In this document: positions 1 through 10,404 of the stretch, one piece after another
Position numbering within the stretch: the stretch's first letter is position 1
Layout of the letters: the number at the start of each line of letters is the position of its first letter
Assembly (NCBI GenBank): GCA_013416795.1
Contig: RQSC01000678.1
Location: 41,073-78,520 of the forward strand
Direction of reading: 5' to 3'
From: Prasinococcaceae sp. CCMP 1430
Lineage: Eukaryota > Prasinodermophyta > Palmophyllophyceae > Prasinococcales > Prasinococcaceae
Length of the DNA stretch: 37,448 nt
Made by a program: the position numbers and the translations under genes
Notes under the pieces: model-generated
The model's input: only the letters and a program-made list of their open reading frames with translations
Told to the model about the DNA's origin: nothing
The model's database searches: none

Positions 1-2
1 GA

Positions 3-965
3 TACGGCCGCGGCGGCGGCCGCGGCGGCGGAAGCAGGGAGGGGCGCGCGGGCTACGGGGGCGCCCCGGGCGGCTACGGAGACGACGCGCCCCGCTACGG
101 CGGCGGCGCTGGCGAGTACGGGCGCGAAGCTGGCGACTACCAACAGCAGGCGCCCTCGCTGAGCCGCGCAGCGCTCGTGGGCGAGGCGGTGTACGGCTTG
201 TCGTCGGTGGACGCGGCGCTGTCGCAGTACTCGCGCCGTCCCGCAATGCACGCGCTCTACGTGCAGGACAGCTCCTCAGCGCGCGCCGAGACGGCCGCGG
301 CGCGCGCGCGCTGCGTGCGCGCCGCGGGCGAGCGCGGCGTCGACGTGCTGCCCGCGTCCAAGCACGAGCTGAACCTTCTGAGCTCGGATAGGCCGCACCA
401 AGGGGTGGTGCTGGACGCCGCGCCGCTCGAGTTCGACACCATTGACTGCCTTCCGCCGGCGGCGACTCAGCCGCCAGGCACCGTGTGGTTGGCGCTCGAC
501 GAGGTCGTCGACCCGCAGAACCTCGGCGCCATGCTGCGCACGGCGCTCTTCCTCGGCTGCGGCGGCGTGGTGACGTGCGCGCGCAACAGCGCGCCGCTGA
601 GCGCCGCCGTGTCCAAGGCGAGCGCTGGCGCGGCCGAGACAATGGAGCTGCATGCGTGCCGCTCCATGCCGCGCTTCCTGGGGCGCTGCAACGATGCCGG
701 CTGGACCGTCCTGGGTGCCGCCGGCGAGGCCGGGGCGGTGCGCGTGGGCGACGTCCGGCGTGGCACGGGTGCCACCCTGCTGGTCATGGGCAACGAAGGG
801 GCAGGCCTGCGCGCGGCGGTGCGCTCGCAATGCAAGGGTGGACTGGTGGCTGTCGATGGCGGCGCGCCCAGTGGCTCGGGCGTCGACTCGCTCAACGTGA
901 GCGTCGCGTGCGGCGTCCTCCTCCACAGCCTCCTGCACGGCGGCGAGCGCAGCGGGGCCGAGTAG
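3..965 (+). CDS. SpoU-family rRNA 2'-O-methyltransferase, MRM1/RlmB-like (5' partial)
   Basis: Predicted to methylate a ribose 2'-OH in rRNA, probably organellar, using S-adenosylmethionine through the knotted SPOUT fold. The frame is open from the window edge, so the true start lies outside; no ATG occurs before the conserved region. The visible N-terminus is Gly/Arg/Tyr-rich (RGG-like). A substrate-binding L30e-like domain follows, starting VYGLSSVDAAL (about 180-440). The SPOUT domain then carries its three motifs: DPQNLGAMLRTA (motif 1, about 510-545), VMGNEGAGLR (motif 2, about 783-812) and LNVSVACGVLLHSL (motif 3, about 891-932). Spacing and length after the start of the conserved part are normal for the family. 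It converges on the channel gene, about 210 bp away. Family assignment is secure; which rRNA site is modified, and in which compartment, is inference. Confidence 0.88.
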   Translation, partial: YGRGGGRGGGSREGRAGYGGAPGGYGDDAPRYGGGAGEYGREAGDYQQQAPSLSRAALVGEAVYGLSSVDAALSQYSRRPAMHALYVQDSSSARAETAAARARCVRAAGERGVDVLPASKHELNLLSSDRPHQGVVLDAAPLEFDTIDCLPPAATQPPGTVWLALDEVVDPQNLGAMLRTALFLGCGGVVTCARNSAPLSAAVSKASAGAAETMELHACRSMPRFLGRCNDAGWTVLGAAGEAGAVRVGDVRRGTGATLLVMGNEGAGLRAAVRSQCKGGLVAVDGGAPSGSGVDSLNVSVACGVLLHSLLHGGERSGAE

Positions 966-1179
966 GGGCAGCAACAGCAGTACCGCCTGCAAGGCGCCTG
1001 CGCCGCGAAGTTCTGAATACGTTGCGATAGTTATTACTTGAGAATTGCGGCTCTCGCGCCGCGCCGCCGCGCCTCTGCGGGCGAGCGCGGGGGGGCGCAC
1101 AGTACAGCGCCGCACCCGCCCGCGCGCATAGGCTCACGACGGCATTTCCGCGCCGCGCCCCTCCTCCCGCCCTTCTTCT

Positions 1180-4100
1180 CTACCTATTATCAAGCGTCGG
1201 CAAGACGCCGCTGGGCGTTGCCGGCGTCGCCGCCAGGACGTCCTCCGCCCGCGCTGCCTGCGCCCTCGCGGCCTCCTCAGCCAAGCGAGCCGCGACCTCG
1301 CCATCCGGCGCCAGTGCGTTCGCGTTTTCAGCGTCGACGACCTCAAGCGCCCCCCCCCGGGCCTCCACGCCCCCCCTTTCTGCCTGCGTGGTGTGGACCT
1401 TGTACCTCGTGAGGAATCCGCGCACGGCCGCCTGCACATACTCTGCCGCGTGGTAGTGCCCCGCCGTATATTCTGTCTCGGCCTGTGCTGACACCTTGAA
1501 GTAGTCCAGCTTTTTCAATATCTTGATGCGAACCTCCTGCTCGACGGTCGTGGGCAGCGGGTGCGCCGCGACGCGCGCGGCCAGACTGTAGAGAGTCTCG
1601 TGGAAGTTGATCTTCCCATTGTGCACGCTTATGTCGAGATGCCGCAGCATGGACATCAGGGTGCTCGAGCTCACGCCGGTGCCACGAATGCCCAGCGGCG
1701 GCTCCAGCCTGGTGATGAGCTTGGGCAGCAGGCGCCGCTTGATGAAGTACGAACCCTCCGTGTCGAGCTCCTGCCAGACTTCGATGAAGCGGTCCATGTG
1801 GGCGGGCACCACGGGCAGCGTCTCGGCGTCTGAGCTTGCGATGATTTCGTCGAGGATGACGCCGATCACCAGATTGAGCACGATGAGCGCGCACACAACA
1901 ACAAACGAGGAGAAGTAGAGGATCGCAGCGCCCTCCCATGGGGTGCAGCGGTTCTCCACGGCCCGGCTGCCGTACCACTCGCGCGCCATCTGGATGCACG
2001 GGCTCGACGAGTCAAAGTACACCTCCTCGGCCGTCTGGTCGACGCGCTCGCAGATCGTGCCGTCGGCAAGTGTCAGCCGCAGCCAGCGCAGGCCGGTGTC
2101 GTCGTCGTCGTAGGGCTCGCACGTGGGCGGCGCGTCGGCACCGTACTTGACCTCGAGAGCCGCGTTGACCGCCGCAGCGCTCGCAAAGGACGCCACCGCG
2201 CTTGTGGCTTGCTGCGCGATGCCTCGGGGGAACAGGGCGTCCACGGGGCACTTGAGCGGGCTCAGCACCAAGTCGACGTCGACTATCGTGCCGTCCCCCG
2301 ACACCTGAGGCATGGTGTAGTCAAGCTGGTAGTAGGCCTCCGAGAGCGAGTGGCACTCCTGGGTGACCATGGCATCCCACATGATGCCGTTCCACGACTC
2401 GCCGGTGGCCATGCGGAAGAGAGTCATCATGGCCGCAGGGAAGTCTCGGAAGTTGGCGTACCTGTTCAGGTTCTCGCCGTAGCGCACGGAACCGAAGAGG
2501 TTCATGCCCATGATCGAGTAGATGAAGAAGAACAGCAGGAGCACGCTGCCAACGTTCACGAGCGCGGGCAGCGAGAACAGCAGCGTGTGAAAGAGCGTCT
2601 TGAGGCCCTTCGCACGCGGCACCAGCCGGAAGATGCGCGCGACGCGAAAGACGCGAAGCAGGCTCACCACGGGGATACCGCCCCCGGTGAACGCATCAAG
2701 GCAGAGTCCAATGATGGAGAATTGCACCACCACGAAATCGAACTTGTTCCAGGGGTTTCCGAAGTAGTTGCGCGGGCCGAGCGCCCAAATCTTGAAGACC
2801 ATCTCGAGGAAGAAGATCGTCGTGAAGACGAAGTTGGCCCAGAAGAGCACGGCCACCCACTCATCCGTCATGTCAGCCGTGCGCATCGACATGAACACGA
2901 TGTTCGCCATGATGCAGGACATGATGAAGCCGTCGAATGCGTCCGATTGCACGACGTGGAAGGTGCGCGCGCGCCACTCGCCGTCGGGCGGGCTCAGCCG
3001 CACGAGAGGCTTTACGCCGGAAATGATGCGCTGGATGTTCACCCATGCCTGCTGCTCCGAACTGAGAAACACACTCACGCCGTCGTCCGACTTGTGCTTC
3101 ATCTCGTTGAACTTGTCGATGGTCACGCCAACGAAGAGGTTCATCACGAAGAACGAGCCGATGATGATGAAGGACGCGAAGTACAGCGCCAGCGCGGGGT
3201 TGGTGTCGCGGATGGGTTGCGTGGTCGACCCCGTGGAGTCGATGCCCTGGTACATGGTATCGAGGAACATCTCGAGCGTGGCCATCTCGAAGAGCGTCAA
3301 GATGGACGCGAAGATGTTGTCGAAGTGCTTGTCGCGGTTGTTCCACGAGGTCGGCAAGTTGTAGTAGTCGAGGCTGGCAGCATGCGTGACCATCGCGGCG
3401 GCAGCAGGGCTCTCCACGGCGTTCACGCCGCTGTCGGTCCACAATGCCCACGCAGCCGCGAAGCCATCCGCGTCGTCGCCGAAAGCCACCTCGAAGAGCG
3501 CGCGCGCGGCGACCATGTCGGTGTGCACGATGCACGACGCTTTCTCACGCCCCTCTGCGTCTGGAGCACACGCGACGCCACTGCGGACCTCGAAGCCATT
3601 CTGCGCCCACCATGCGAGCGCATAGTACTTGGAGCCGGCAAATTCGGGCAGGTCGGTGAAGGGCGCGACGTTGGGCATGCTTGGGATTTCGCAGAAGTCC
3701 TTGTCAAGCTCCATGGGCTGCAGGCCAAGTGGCCCTCCATCGGCGTCCACGAAACCTGGCGGGTAGAGCGCAGCCGGGACGTCGAGCTTGCCCGCGCGCG
3801 GGCCGAGCATCGGAAAGTCGTCGACCTCCAAGCTCTCGCCGCACTTGCCAAACGAGTCGGGCAGCGACATGCCGTTGATCTGCGCGACGTGCCAGATGTC
3901 ATCGCCGCAGTCGAAGCCGCAGTAGCGCAAACGGCCCAGAAGCAGGTTGAGGCCCAGGATGCCAAAGATGAGGTAGAAGAGCGCGCACACCAGCAGCACA
4001 TTGCCGATGGCGGGGATCGCCTTGAAGAGCGCATTCACGATGACCTTGATGCCCGTGGCGCGGCTGGCCATGCGCAGGGGGCGCAGCGCGCGGAAGGTGC

Positions 4101-7100
4101 GCAGCGCGCGCAGCGCGTCGAGCGCGCCGCCGCTCGCGGCGAGTCCGACAACGCCAACAATGACGATGAGGAAGTCGAGGACGTTCCAGCCATTGCGAAG
4201 GTAGGCATCCTTGTGGGCGACGAATCCCATGGTGATCACCTTGAGCACCATCTCGACAGCGAAAAGCGCCACAAAGAGGACGTCCAAGCCAAAGAGCGCC
4301 GCGCGCAAGGCCTTGCCACTCGACGAGTTGTCGTTGAGCAGCGCGTTGCTGTCGAGCGCGAGCAGCATCGAGCTGATCAGGATGGCGGCGATGATGCCCA
4401 GCTCGAACTTGTTGTGAGACACCACCCTCGCGCAGGCCACGCGCACCGCGTTGTCCGGCGGGAACACGAAGAGGGAGTTTGCCTCCGGCACGAGGCTAGA
4501 CAGGAGCTCATCGATTGAGCGCTCTGTCTGCGACGCGTTCGACGCGTTCGACTCAGACAACAAGCGGCGAAGTGACGGGCCGCCGGGCTTGTCCGAGAAG
4601 CTCTGGCTCCTGGGAATTGAGTTGGCGTCACCCTTGGCGCTCGGAGAAGCCTTGCTCACCTCGGACGATGCCAGCTTGGCGTCCTCCTCGTCCTCGCCCT
4701 TGACGTCGTCCTCGTCCTCGTCATCGTCGTCGTCGTCGGCGGCAAAATTGTCTAGCAGGATCGCCAGGAAGAGGTTGAGGATGATGTAATTGCCGATGGA
4801 GAAGAGCAGCAGGAAGTAGAGCGCGAGCGCGTCGGACGTGGCGTACATGCCGTCATACATGACCTCGTTCCAATTCTCCCCGGTGAGCACCTGGAAGATG
4901 GTGATGATCGACCAGTAGACATCGTCGAAGTTGTGCCGCGGGCGGTAGGGCCGGCCCACGTAGCGCATGGCGGCGATCTCGAAGACATCGCCGTCACCGT
5001 CCTTCTCGCCCGCGAACATCATGCAGCCTTCGACGCCATCCGCGCGGCGGTCGGATACGAGGCTGGCGACGTCTGGAGAAAACGTCACGGTTGCGCGCTG
5101 CTGGGTGTTCAGGCCGGCGTAGATGTCGCCGGCGAGGAAAACGTCGCAGGGTTCAGTTGCGAGCCCGAACGTGCAGTCGAATTTGGACGCACAAGCGACG
5201 CCGGCGTCGTCGACGGACGCGTAGCACTCTCTGTGGTCCGAGCACTTGCCTCCGCCACTGAGGAAAGCAGGCACGCCTTGCACCGCGCCTCCTGGGGGGC
5301 ACATTTGGCCGCCATCGTCACAGAACTCGTAGCGGTAGCCGAAGAGCTGCATCCCGAGCAGGGCAAAAACGAAGATGAAGAGCACCAGGATGAGGCTGAG
5401 GTACGTCACCGAGGCCACGCTCCTGAAGACGGTGGTGATGATCGAGTTGAGCTCTTTCCACGACCGCGCGAGCTTGAAGACACGCAGCAGGCGGAAGGCG
5501 CGCAGCACGGAGAACATGCCGCCGCCGCCCGAGCCGCTCGCCAAGGTGACGACAATCTCCACGATTGACAGCACCACGATGACGCCGTCGAAGACATTCA
5601 TGGGGTCCTTGCGGTAGCCGCCCGGGCCGAGCGCGGTGATCTTCAGGACCATCTCGACGGCGAACGCCGCCGTCAGGATGTAGTTAATGGCGTCGAAGGC
5701 AGTGAACATAGCATCGGGCATGCCGTCGAACTCGGCCGCCATGACTATGGTGTTGATGACTATGAGGGCGACGATGACGTACATGAACGACTCGTGCTCG
5801 ACGATGCTCTGGCAGGTGCGCACAAGCTTGCTCGAGCTCTGCACGGGAACATCGCCGGGCATGCGCCCACCGTTGTCGAACGCCTTGGCATCGCTGGTCA
5901 CCTTTTTATCACCAGCGTTGTCCTGAGCGGACTCCGCTTCTTCGTCGTCGTCGCGCCGGGTGAAGTACAGGTACAGCACAGCCAGCGCCAGGTTGATGGC
6001 GTAGAACGAGCCGACGATAATCAGGAAAAGGAAGTAAATCCATACCCAGGGGCTCTTGCCGTCCTGCAGGTCGTACATCACGTCGGTCCATCCCTCCATC
6101 GATACGCACGTGAAGATCGTCAGCCACGCCCACAGGATGTTGTCAAACGAGATGGCGTTGTGCTTCGGGTTCTCGCCGCGCACGCAGGTCAGCTGCACGC
6201 CGTCGCCATCCCGCGGACACACGCGCCCCGCGCCACTCCTTCCGCTGTACGACGCCTTGCCCCACTCGTCCAGCCCCTCCCACGGGCCCTCGACCACTCC
6301 CGCATCCTTCAGGAGGTCCCACTGTGCCTCGCGCGCGGCCTCGACGTCCTTGGCTTTGCCACCGGCGGCCTTGATCACCTCCAGCCACTCGCACGCCCCG
6401 CCTGCCCCACCAGCGTACGCGAGCGCCTCCTCAGAGCACAGGTGCGGGTGCTGCGCATACAGGGCGGCGAGGTCCCGCTCTTCGTAGTCACCCATCTCGA
6501 GAGGCATTGGGTACATCGGCCCCGAGCACAGGTCGCCCTCGGGGTCCTCGAGCACGTACGTGAGCAGGCCCGTGGCGGTGTCAAAGCCCTCGTAGCCGCA
6601 CCTGTTGCGCATGCGCTCCGCAAAGGACTGGATGCCCACGATGCCCAGTATGAAGAACAGGAAGCCGCAGAGCAGCAGCACGTTCCCGAGCATGGGAAGC
6701 GAGCTCATGAGCGTCACCACGAGCTTTCGCAGCCCCTCGACAGAGGTGAGCGTGCGCAGCGGGCGGAGCACGCGCACGGTGCGAATGGACGTGTAGTTGC
6801 CGATGAGTCCACTGCTCGCGATGATGCCCAGCAGGACCACCAGAAAGTCCATCACGTTCCAGGGGTCGCGCAGGTAGGCACCCTTGCCCAGGAAGAAGCC
6901 CATGCCCAGGACCTTGAGCATCATCTCAATGACGAAGAGAGGCGTGAAGACCCACTCGCTCACAGCGAGGAACTTCCCCAGCCGGCTGCTCTCAAAGTTT
7001 GGCGCGTTCGAGCCCATTGCCAGCGTGATGCAATTGAGGAGGATGAGCAGCAGGATGGCGTTGTCGAAGAGCTTCGAGACGATCGCGCGCATAGCAGCCA

Positions 7101-7419
7101 CCCGCACAGGGTTGCCCTTCGTGAAAACGAACAGCGAGCGCTCCGAGAAAGTAGACACGCGCTTGATGCCCTGCGGCGTGAATGACTTGATCGTCGCCTC
7201 CGTCATGTCGCCCAATTGTATTCGCCAGTCAACCCCTTCACTGCCGGCGTCGCCGCCGCTGTCACCGCCGCTGTGCTGCGAAGGGTCACCGGCGCTCGAG
7301 CCGTTGGAGCCGCCCCCCACGGCGAAGGGCCCCACAGCATCGCCGCCGCCGCCCGCGCCAGCCTCAGCGTCCGCACCGCCCGCCTCCTTGGCAGGCGGCA
7401 TCCACGCGTCCTCGGCCAT
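1180..7419 (-). CDS. Four-domain voltage-gated calcium channel alpha subunit (Cav-like)
   Basis: A pore-forming plasma- or flagellar-membrane channel of 2079 residues with four repeats of six helices in one uninterrupted exon. Each S4 shows Arg/Lys every third residue: RTVRVLRPLR (domain I, near residue 215), LRAFRLLRVFK (II, near 640), LRALRTFRALRPLR (III, near 1108), LLRVFRVARIFR (IV, near 1588). The pore loops read SMEGWTDVMYD, TGENWNEVMYD, TLEMFLDTMYQ and TGESWNGIMWD, so the filter is EEEE, the known signature of Ca2+ rather than Na+ selectivity. After IVS6 comes the Cav EF-hand-like region (FIEVWQELDTEG then EPPLGI) and an IQ-like calmodulin site (VQAAVRGFLTRYK, near residue 1999). The II-III linker is very acidic. 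I chose the ATG at 7417-7419 (MAEDAW; A at -3, G at +4) because the open frame upstream has no earlier ATG. Ion selectivity is inferred from the filter only. Confidence 0.93.
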   Translation of the reverse strand: MAEDAWMPPAKEAGGADAEAGAGGGGDAVGPFAVGGGSNGSSAGDPSQHSGGDSGGDAGSEGVDWRIQLGDMTEATIKSFTPQGIKRVSTFSERSLFVFTKGNPVRVAAMRAIVSKLFDNAILLLILLNCITLAMGSNAPNFESSRLGKFLAVSEWVFTPLFVIEMMLKVLGMGFFLGKGAYLRDPWNVMDFLVVLLGIIASSGLIGNYTSIRTVRVLRPLRTLTSVEGLRKLVVTLMSSLPMLGNVLLLCGFLFFILGIVGIQSFAERMRNRCGYEGFDTATGLLTYVLEDPEGDLCSGPMYPMPLEMGDYEERDLAALYAQHPHLCSEEALAYAGGAGGACEWLEVIKAAGGKAKDVEAAREAQWDLLKDAGVVEGPWEGLDEWGKASYSGRSGAGRVCPRDGDGVQLTCVRGENPKHNAISFDNILWAWLTIFTCVSMEGWTDVMYDLQDGKSPWVWIYFLFLIIVGSFYAINLALAVLYLYFTRRDDDEEAESAQDNAGDKKVTSDAKAFDNGGRMPGDVPVQSSSKLVRTCQSIVEHESFMYVIVALIVINTIVMAAEFDGMPDAMFTAFDAINYILTAAFAVEMVLKITALGPGGYRKDPMNVFDGVIVVLSIVEIVVTLASGSGGGGMFSVLRAFRLLRVFKLARSWKELNSIITTVFRSVASVTYLSLILVLFIFVFALLGMQLFGYRYEFCDDGGQMCPPGGAVQGVPAFLSGGGKCSDHRECYASVDDAGVACASKFDCTFGLATEPCDVFLAGDIYAGLNTQQRATVTFSPDVASLVSDRRADGVEGCMMFAGEKDGDGDVFEIAAMRYVGRPYRPRHNFDDVYWSIITIFQVLTGENWNEVMYDGMYATSDALALYFLLLFSIGNYIILNLFLAILLDNFAADDDDDDEDEDDVKGEDEEDAKLASSEVSKASPSAKGDANSIPRSQSFSDKPGGPSLRRLLSESNASNASQTERSIDELLSSLVPEANSLFVFPPDNAVRVACARVVSHNKFELGIIAAILISSMLLALDSNALLNDNSSSGKALRAALFGLDVLFVALFAVEMVLKVITMGFVAHKDAYLRNGWNVLDFLIVIVGVVGLAASGGALDALRALRTFRALRPLRMASRATGIKVIVNALFKAIPAIGNVLLVCALFYLIFGILGLNLLLGRLRYCGFDCGDDIWHVAQINGMSLPDSFGKCGESLEVDDFPMLGPRAGKLDVPAALYPPGFVDADGGPLGLQPMELDKDFCEIPSMPNVAPFTDLPEFAGSKYYALAWWAQNGFEVRSGVACAPDAEGREKASCIVHTDMVAARALFEVAFGDDADGFAAAWALWTDSGVNAVESPAAAAMVTHAASLDYYNLPTSWNNRDKHFDNIFASILTLFEMATLEMFLDTMYQGIDSTGSTTQPIRDTNPALALYFASFIIIGSFFVMNLFVGVTIDKFNEMKHKSDDGVSVFLSSEQQAWVNIQRIISGVKPLVRLSPPDGEWRARTFHVVQSDAFDGFIMSCIMANIVFMSMRTADMTDEWVAVLFWANFVFTTIFFLEMVFKIWALGPRNYFGNPWNKFDFVVVQFSIIGLCLDAFTGGGIPVVSLLRVFRVARIFRLVPRAKGLKTLFHTLLFSLPALVNVGSVLLLFFFIYSIMGMNLFGSVRYGENLNRYANFRDFPAAMMTLFRMATGESWNGIMWDAMVTQECHSLSEAYYQLDYTMPQVSGDGTIVDVDLVLSPLKCPVDALFPRGIAQQATSAVASFASAAAVNAALEVKYGADAPPTCEPYDDDDTGLRWLRLTLADGTICERVDQTAEEVYFDSSSPCIQMAREWYGSRAVENRCTPWEGAAILYFSSFVVVCALIVLNLVIGVILDEIIASSDAETLPVVPAHMDRFIEVWQELDTEGSYFIKRRLLPKLITRLEPPLGIRGTGVSSSTLMSMLRHLDISVHNGKINFHETLYSLAARVAAHPLPTTVEQEVRIKILKKLDYFKVSAQAETEYTAGHYHAAEYVQAAVRGFLTRYKVHTTQAERGGVEARGGALEVVDAENANALAPDGEVAARLAEEAARAQAARAEDVLAATPATPSGVLPTLDNR

Positions 7420-8935
7420 CGTGGCTCTGTGAACGTCCGCGCCAGCGCTTGTCGCCGGCTCCCACACCCCCGTCCCCGGACCGCAGCCCGTTGCGCTAAA
7501 GCTTCGGCCTGGGAGACATCGGTTCGCTCCGGCCTGTGCGCGTGCCGGCGCGGCGCAGATGGCGGGTCAGCGTCGTCCACGCACGGAGCGCTACCACGCA
7601 GAGGCATTGCGCGGCGGCGAGTGCGATGCTGCCAGCTACGTGCACGCGTCGCCATCCCCAGCCACGTCAGGCATCTCGCGCGGCGCGCGGAGGATGCGCG
7701 GCGCAGCGCCGCGGACACGCGCCCTCGCGGCGTTCGCGCATCCGCGCGCCTCGGGATAAAAAAAAATGCCTTCGGCTCGGCGCCGGCTGGCGGCGGCACA
7801 GCCAGCGCGCTGCTCGCCCACCTGCCCCCTCCCCGCACGCGCGCGCGGGCGTGAAGCGCGGCTGAGGGGTCTGCGGAGTCACCCGCGCCGAGGGAAATGA
7901 CATAATGCGAGGGTCCGTTCCCCTCGCCCCCACTGACCACGCACGCCTCTCGCCCCCTGAGTACACAGCGGGGGAACCAAAAAAAAAATGCAGCGACGAG
8001 GTCAACGCCGCCGGCGTGCGGCCCGCGTGCTCCGCGAGGCTCGCGAGCGAGCTCCCGCGGTGGTGGGGCGGGCGGCGATGAAATACAGGGGGGTCGATTG
8101 CGCGCCCCACCGCGCGCCGCGAGCCCCGACCTCGGCGCCGCCGCAGCGGCAGGTGCCTCAACTGCTGCGGGCGTGCCGCTGGGCCGAACGGGGCCAAAAA
8201 AAAAAAAGGGGGGGGGGACCCCACCCCACCCACCTGCCGCGCGGCGCGCGGTGTGGGGCGCCCGCTGCGACGCCTATTCCGGTCCGCGCGGCGCGCGTGT
8301 TGAACGCAGCCCCCATCAAATCGCATGCGCCTTCGCGCGTACCCGCGTTTCGGTACGGGCGATTCTCCCATCAAATCGCATGCGCCTTCGCGCGTACCCG
8401 CGTTTCGGTACGGGCGATTCTCCCATCAAATCGCATGCGCCTTCGCGCGTACCCGCGTTTCGGTACGGGCGATTCTCCCATCAAATCGCATGCGCCCGCG
8501 GGCGCGCGCGCGTTTCGGTACGGGCGATTCTCCCATCAAATCGCATGCGCCCGCGGGCGCGCGCGCGTTTCGGTACGGGCGATTCTCCCATCAAATCGCA
8601 TGCGCCTGCGGGCGCGGTGCGTTTCGGGACGGGCGATTCGCCCGCGCCGCCGCGCGCGCCCGCCCTGCCACGCGGGCAGAAAAAAACGTGCGGACGCGCG
8701 CGCAAATGCGCGAATCTCCGCGGAATTCGCGCGAGGTACGTACTGAGTGCGCGGGGAAGCGCGGCGGTCGCGCCGCGCCCGCGGCCCCACGCCTCCCGCC
8801 CCCTTCCCCTTCTTGCCTGGAAGGGAGCGTGCCACACGTCGGGCGCGAGGAGCCCCTCCTGCCCGCCGCCCCGCTCTGCCACGCCACGCCACGCCACGCG
8901 CGCGCGACTGCGCGACCGTGGCAGCGGCCGCCGCC
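7420..8935. other. Divergent intergenic region between channel and DUF1295 gene
   Basis: About 1.5 kb that presumably holds both promoters. It has short A runs (about 7757-7765, 7979-7988 and 8195-8207, the last running straight into a G run) and a six-copy 55-bp tandem repeat (listed separately). Several long open frames cross it, but they lack family similarity and continue through a repeat whose unit is not a multiple of three, so I read them as GC-driven and non-coding. Confidence 0.7.
8314..8643. repeat. 55-bp direct tandem repeat, six copies
   Basis: Copies start with CATCAAATCGCATGCG at 8314, 8369, 8424, 8479, 8534 and 8589, exactly 55 bp apart. The flanking constant parts are CGTTTCGGTACGGGCGATTC and the start motif. 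Copies 1-3 share one variable core (CTTCGCGCGTACC), copies 4-5 another (CCGCGGGCGCGCG), and copy 6 is a diverged version (CTGCGGGCGCGGTG) ending in GGGACGGG. This grouping suggests stepwise duplication. Position between two divergent genes allows a regulatory role, which is speculation. Confidence 0.95.
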
Positions 8936-10404
8936 ATGCCGACGTCGGCGCCGTCGCAGACGTTCGCGGACCTGTTCGACGCGCTCAACAAGTGCTACGA
9001 GGCGGGCGTCAGCGATGAGCCCTTCTGCTGGGGATGGCACTCATTCGTCGGCTTCGCCGTGTACTGGTGCGACAGCGCACGGTGGCGGCCCGCGCGCTTG
9101 GCGGCGGCCGCCGGCCCTGGCGCCGCGTGCCGCGGACGGGCGCTCGCCCCCACCGTCTCCTGCGCGCAGCACTGCGCACGCTGAGCCAGCTCGGCTCGCG
9201 ACGGGCTCGCCACGTTGCTGACGCCTCCCAATCCCCCCCCGCCCTTTCCCGCGCGGACTTTGCCGCTACGTCCACGCGCAGCGCGGCCGCAGCGGTGCTC
9301 ACTGGCAACTACTCCCACACGGACCGCCTGTGGAGCATCACGCCTGTGGTGTACGTTTGGATTTGGGCGGCTGCTGCGGGCTTCGATGCGCGCACGTCCA
9401 TCATGGCCGCGCTCTCACTGTACTGGGGGGCTCGCCTCAGCTTCAACTTCTGGAGGAAGGTGCGTGCGGGGCGAGTGCCGTCGCCCTGCGCAAGGGCGAG
9501 CCATGCCAGGCGTGCTGTGGAGCGCCGCGAGGGCGCCACTCTGACGTGCCGTCTCCGGCGCCTGGCGACACCGCTCCGTCCACCCTGCCGCCCTGCAGGG
9601 TGGCTACTCGAAGGGCGAGGAGGACTACCGCTGGCCCGTGCTGCGCGCGCACCCCCTCCTCAAGCACCCGCTCGCATGGCACGCGTTCAACGTGTTTTTC
9701 ATCGCCGGCTATCAGCACTTTCTGCTCTTCCTCATTGCGTGCCCCGCGTACGTCGCCTACACGGGCAAGGACGAGCCGCTCAACTGGGCGGATGCCGTGG
9801 CCATCGTGCTCATGGTGGGCGCTCTGGCGCTTGAAACGGTCGCTGATCAGCAGCAGTGGAACTACCAGGAGGCCAAGGTACGCCGGCGCGCTGGCAGAGG
9901 CGCCTCCGCGCCAGGCGCGCGCGCGCCGCCGACGCGAGCTGACCCCTGCCGACCCTCGCGGGCGCACGTGCTGCCTGAACGCACGGCCGCGCGCACCACT
10001 GCGCGCCCCACCAGTACGGTCGCAGGCCCAAGTGCTCGCAGCGCGTCGCGAATGGCGACTACGAGCGCGGCTTCAACACGGGCGGGCTCTTCAGGTACTC
10101 GCGCCACCCCAACTTCTTCGCTGAGCAGAGCGTGTGGTGGAGCTTCTTCGTGTTCGGCGCTGCGGCGCTCGGTCCCGACAGGTGGGAGTCGTGGACGAAT
10201 TGGACGCTCCTTGCGCCCGTGCTGCTATCGCTGCTCTTCCAGGGCTCCACGCCCTTCACTGAGAGCATCACGACCAAGAAGTACCCGCTGTACAAGGAGT
10301 ACCAGCGTGTGACCTCGGCGCTTCTGCCGCTGCCGCGCTTCGGCCAGCCCAGCTGGGAGACCGGCGAGAGCACGCCGCTCAAAACGGGGACCAACAGGAG
10401 CTAA
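8936..10404 (+). CDS. DUF1295 / steroid 5-alpha-reductase-like membrane protein (4 exons)
   Basis: A polytopic membrane protein of about 330 residues of the DUF1295 family, related to the C-terminal domain of 3-oxo-5-alpha-steroid 4-dehydrogenases; it is expected to act in the ER or another endomembrane as an NADPH-dependent reductase, substrate unknown. Conserved blocks are NYSHTDRLWSITPVVYVW, RLSFNFWRK/GGYSKGEEDYRWPVLR, the DQQQWNYQ block, and GLFRYSRHPNFFAEQ near the C-terminus. Exons: 8936-about 9081, about 9282-9459, 9599-9877, 10015-10404. Introns 2 (9460-9598) and 3 (9878-10014) are GT-AG and phase 0, and fall inside conserved blocks, so they are well supported. Intron 1 is certain, but its exact donor is not; 9082-9281 keeps frame. 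The start sits in GCCGCCATG, a good eukaryotic initiation context. Confidence 0.87.

Noticed and set aside
2209-4518. Long + strand open frame of 769 codons opposite the channel
   Set aside because: It is the shadow of the channel gene. Its translation is Glu/His/Arg-rich antisense composition without any family motif.
8314-8643. CRISPR array
   Set aside because: The cores between constant parts are repeated rather than unique, no cas gene is present, and the genome is eukaryotic.
8098-9221. Proteins coded by the 55-bp repeat region
   Set aside because: The unit is not a multiple of three, all + frames are open, and the peptides simply rotate through the same three repeats.
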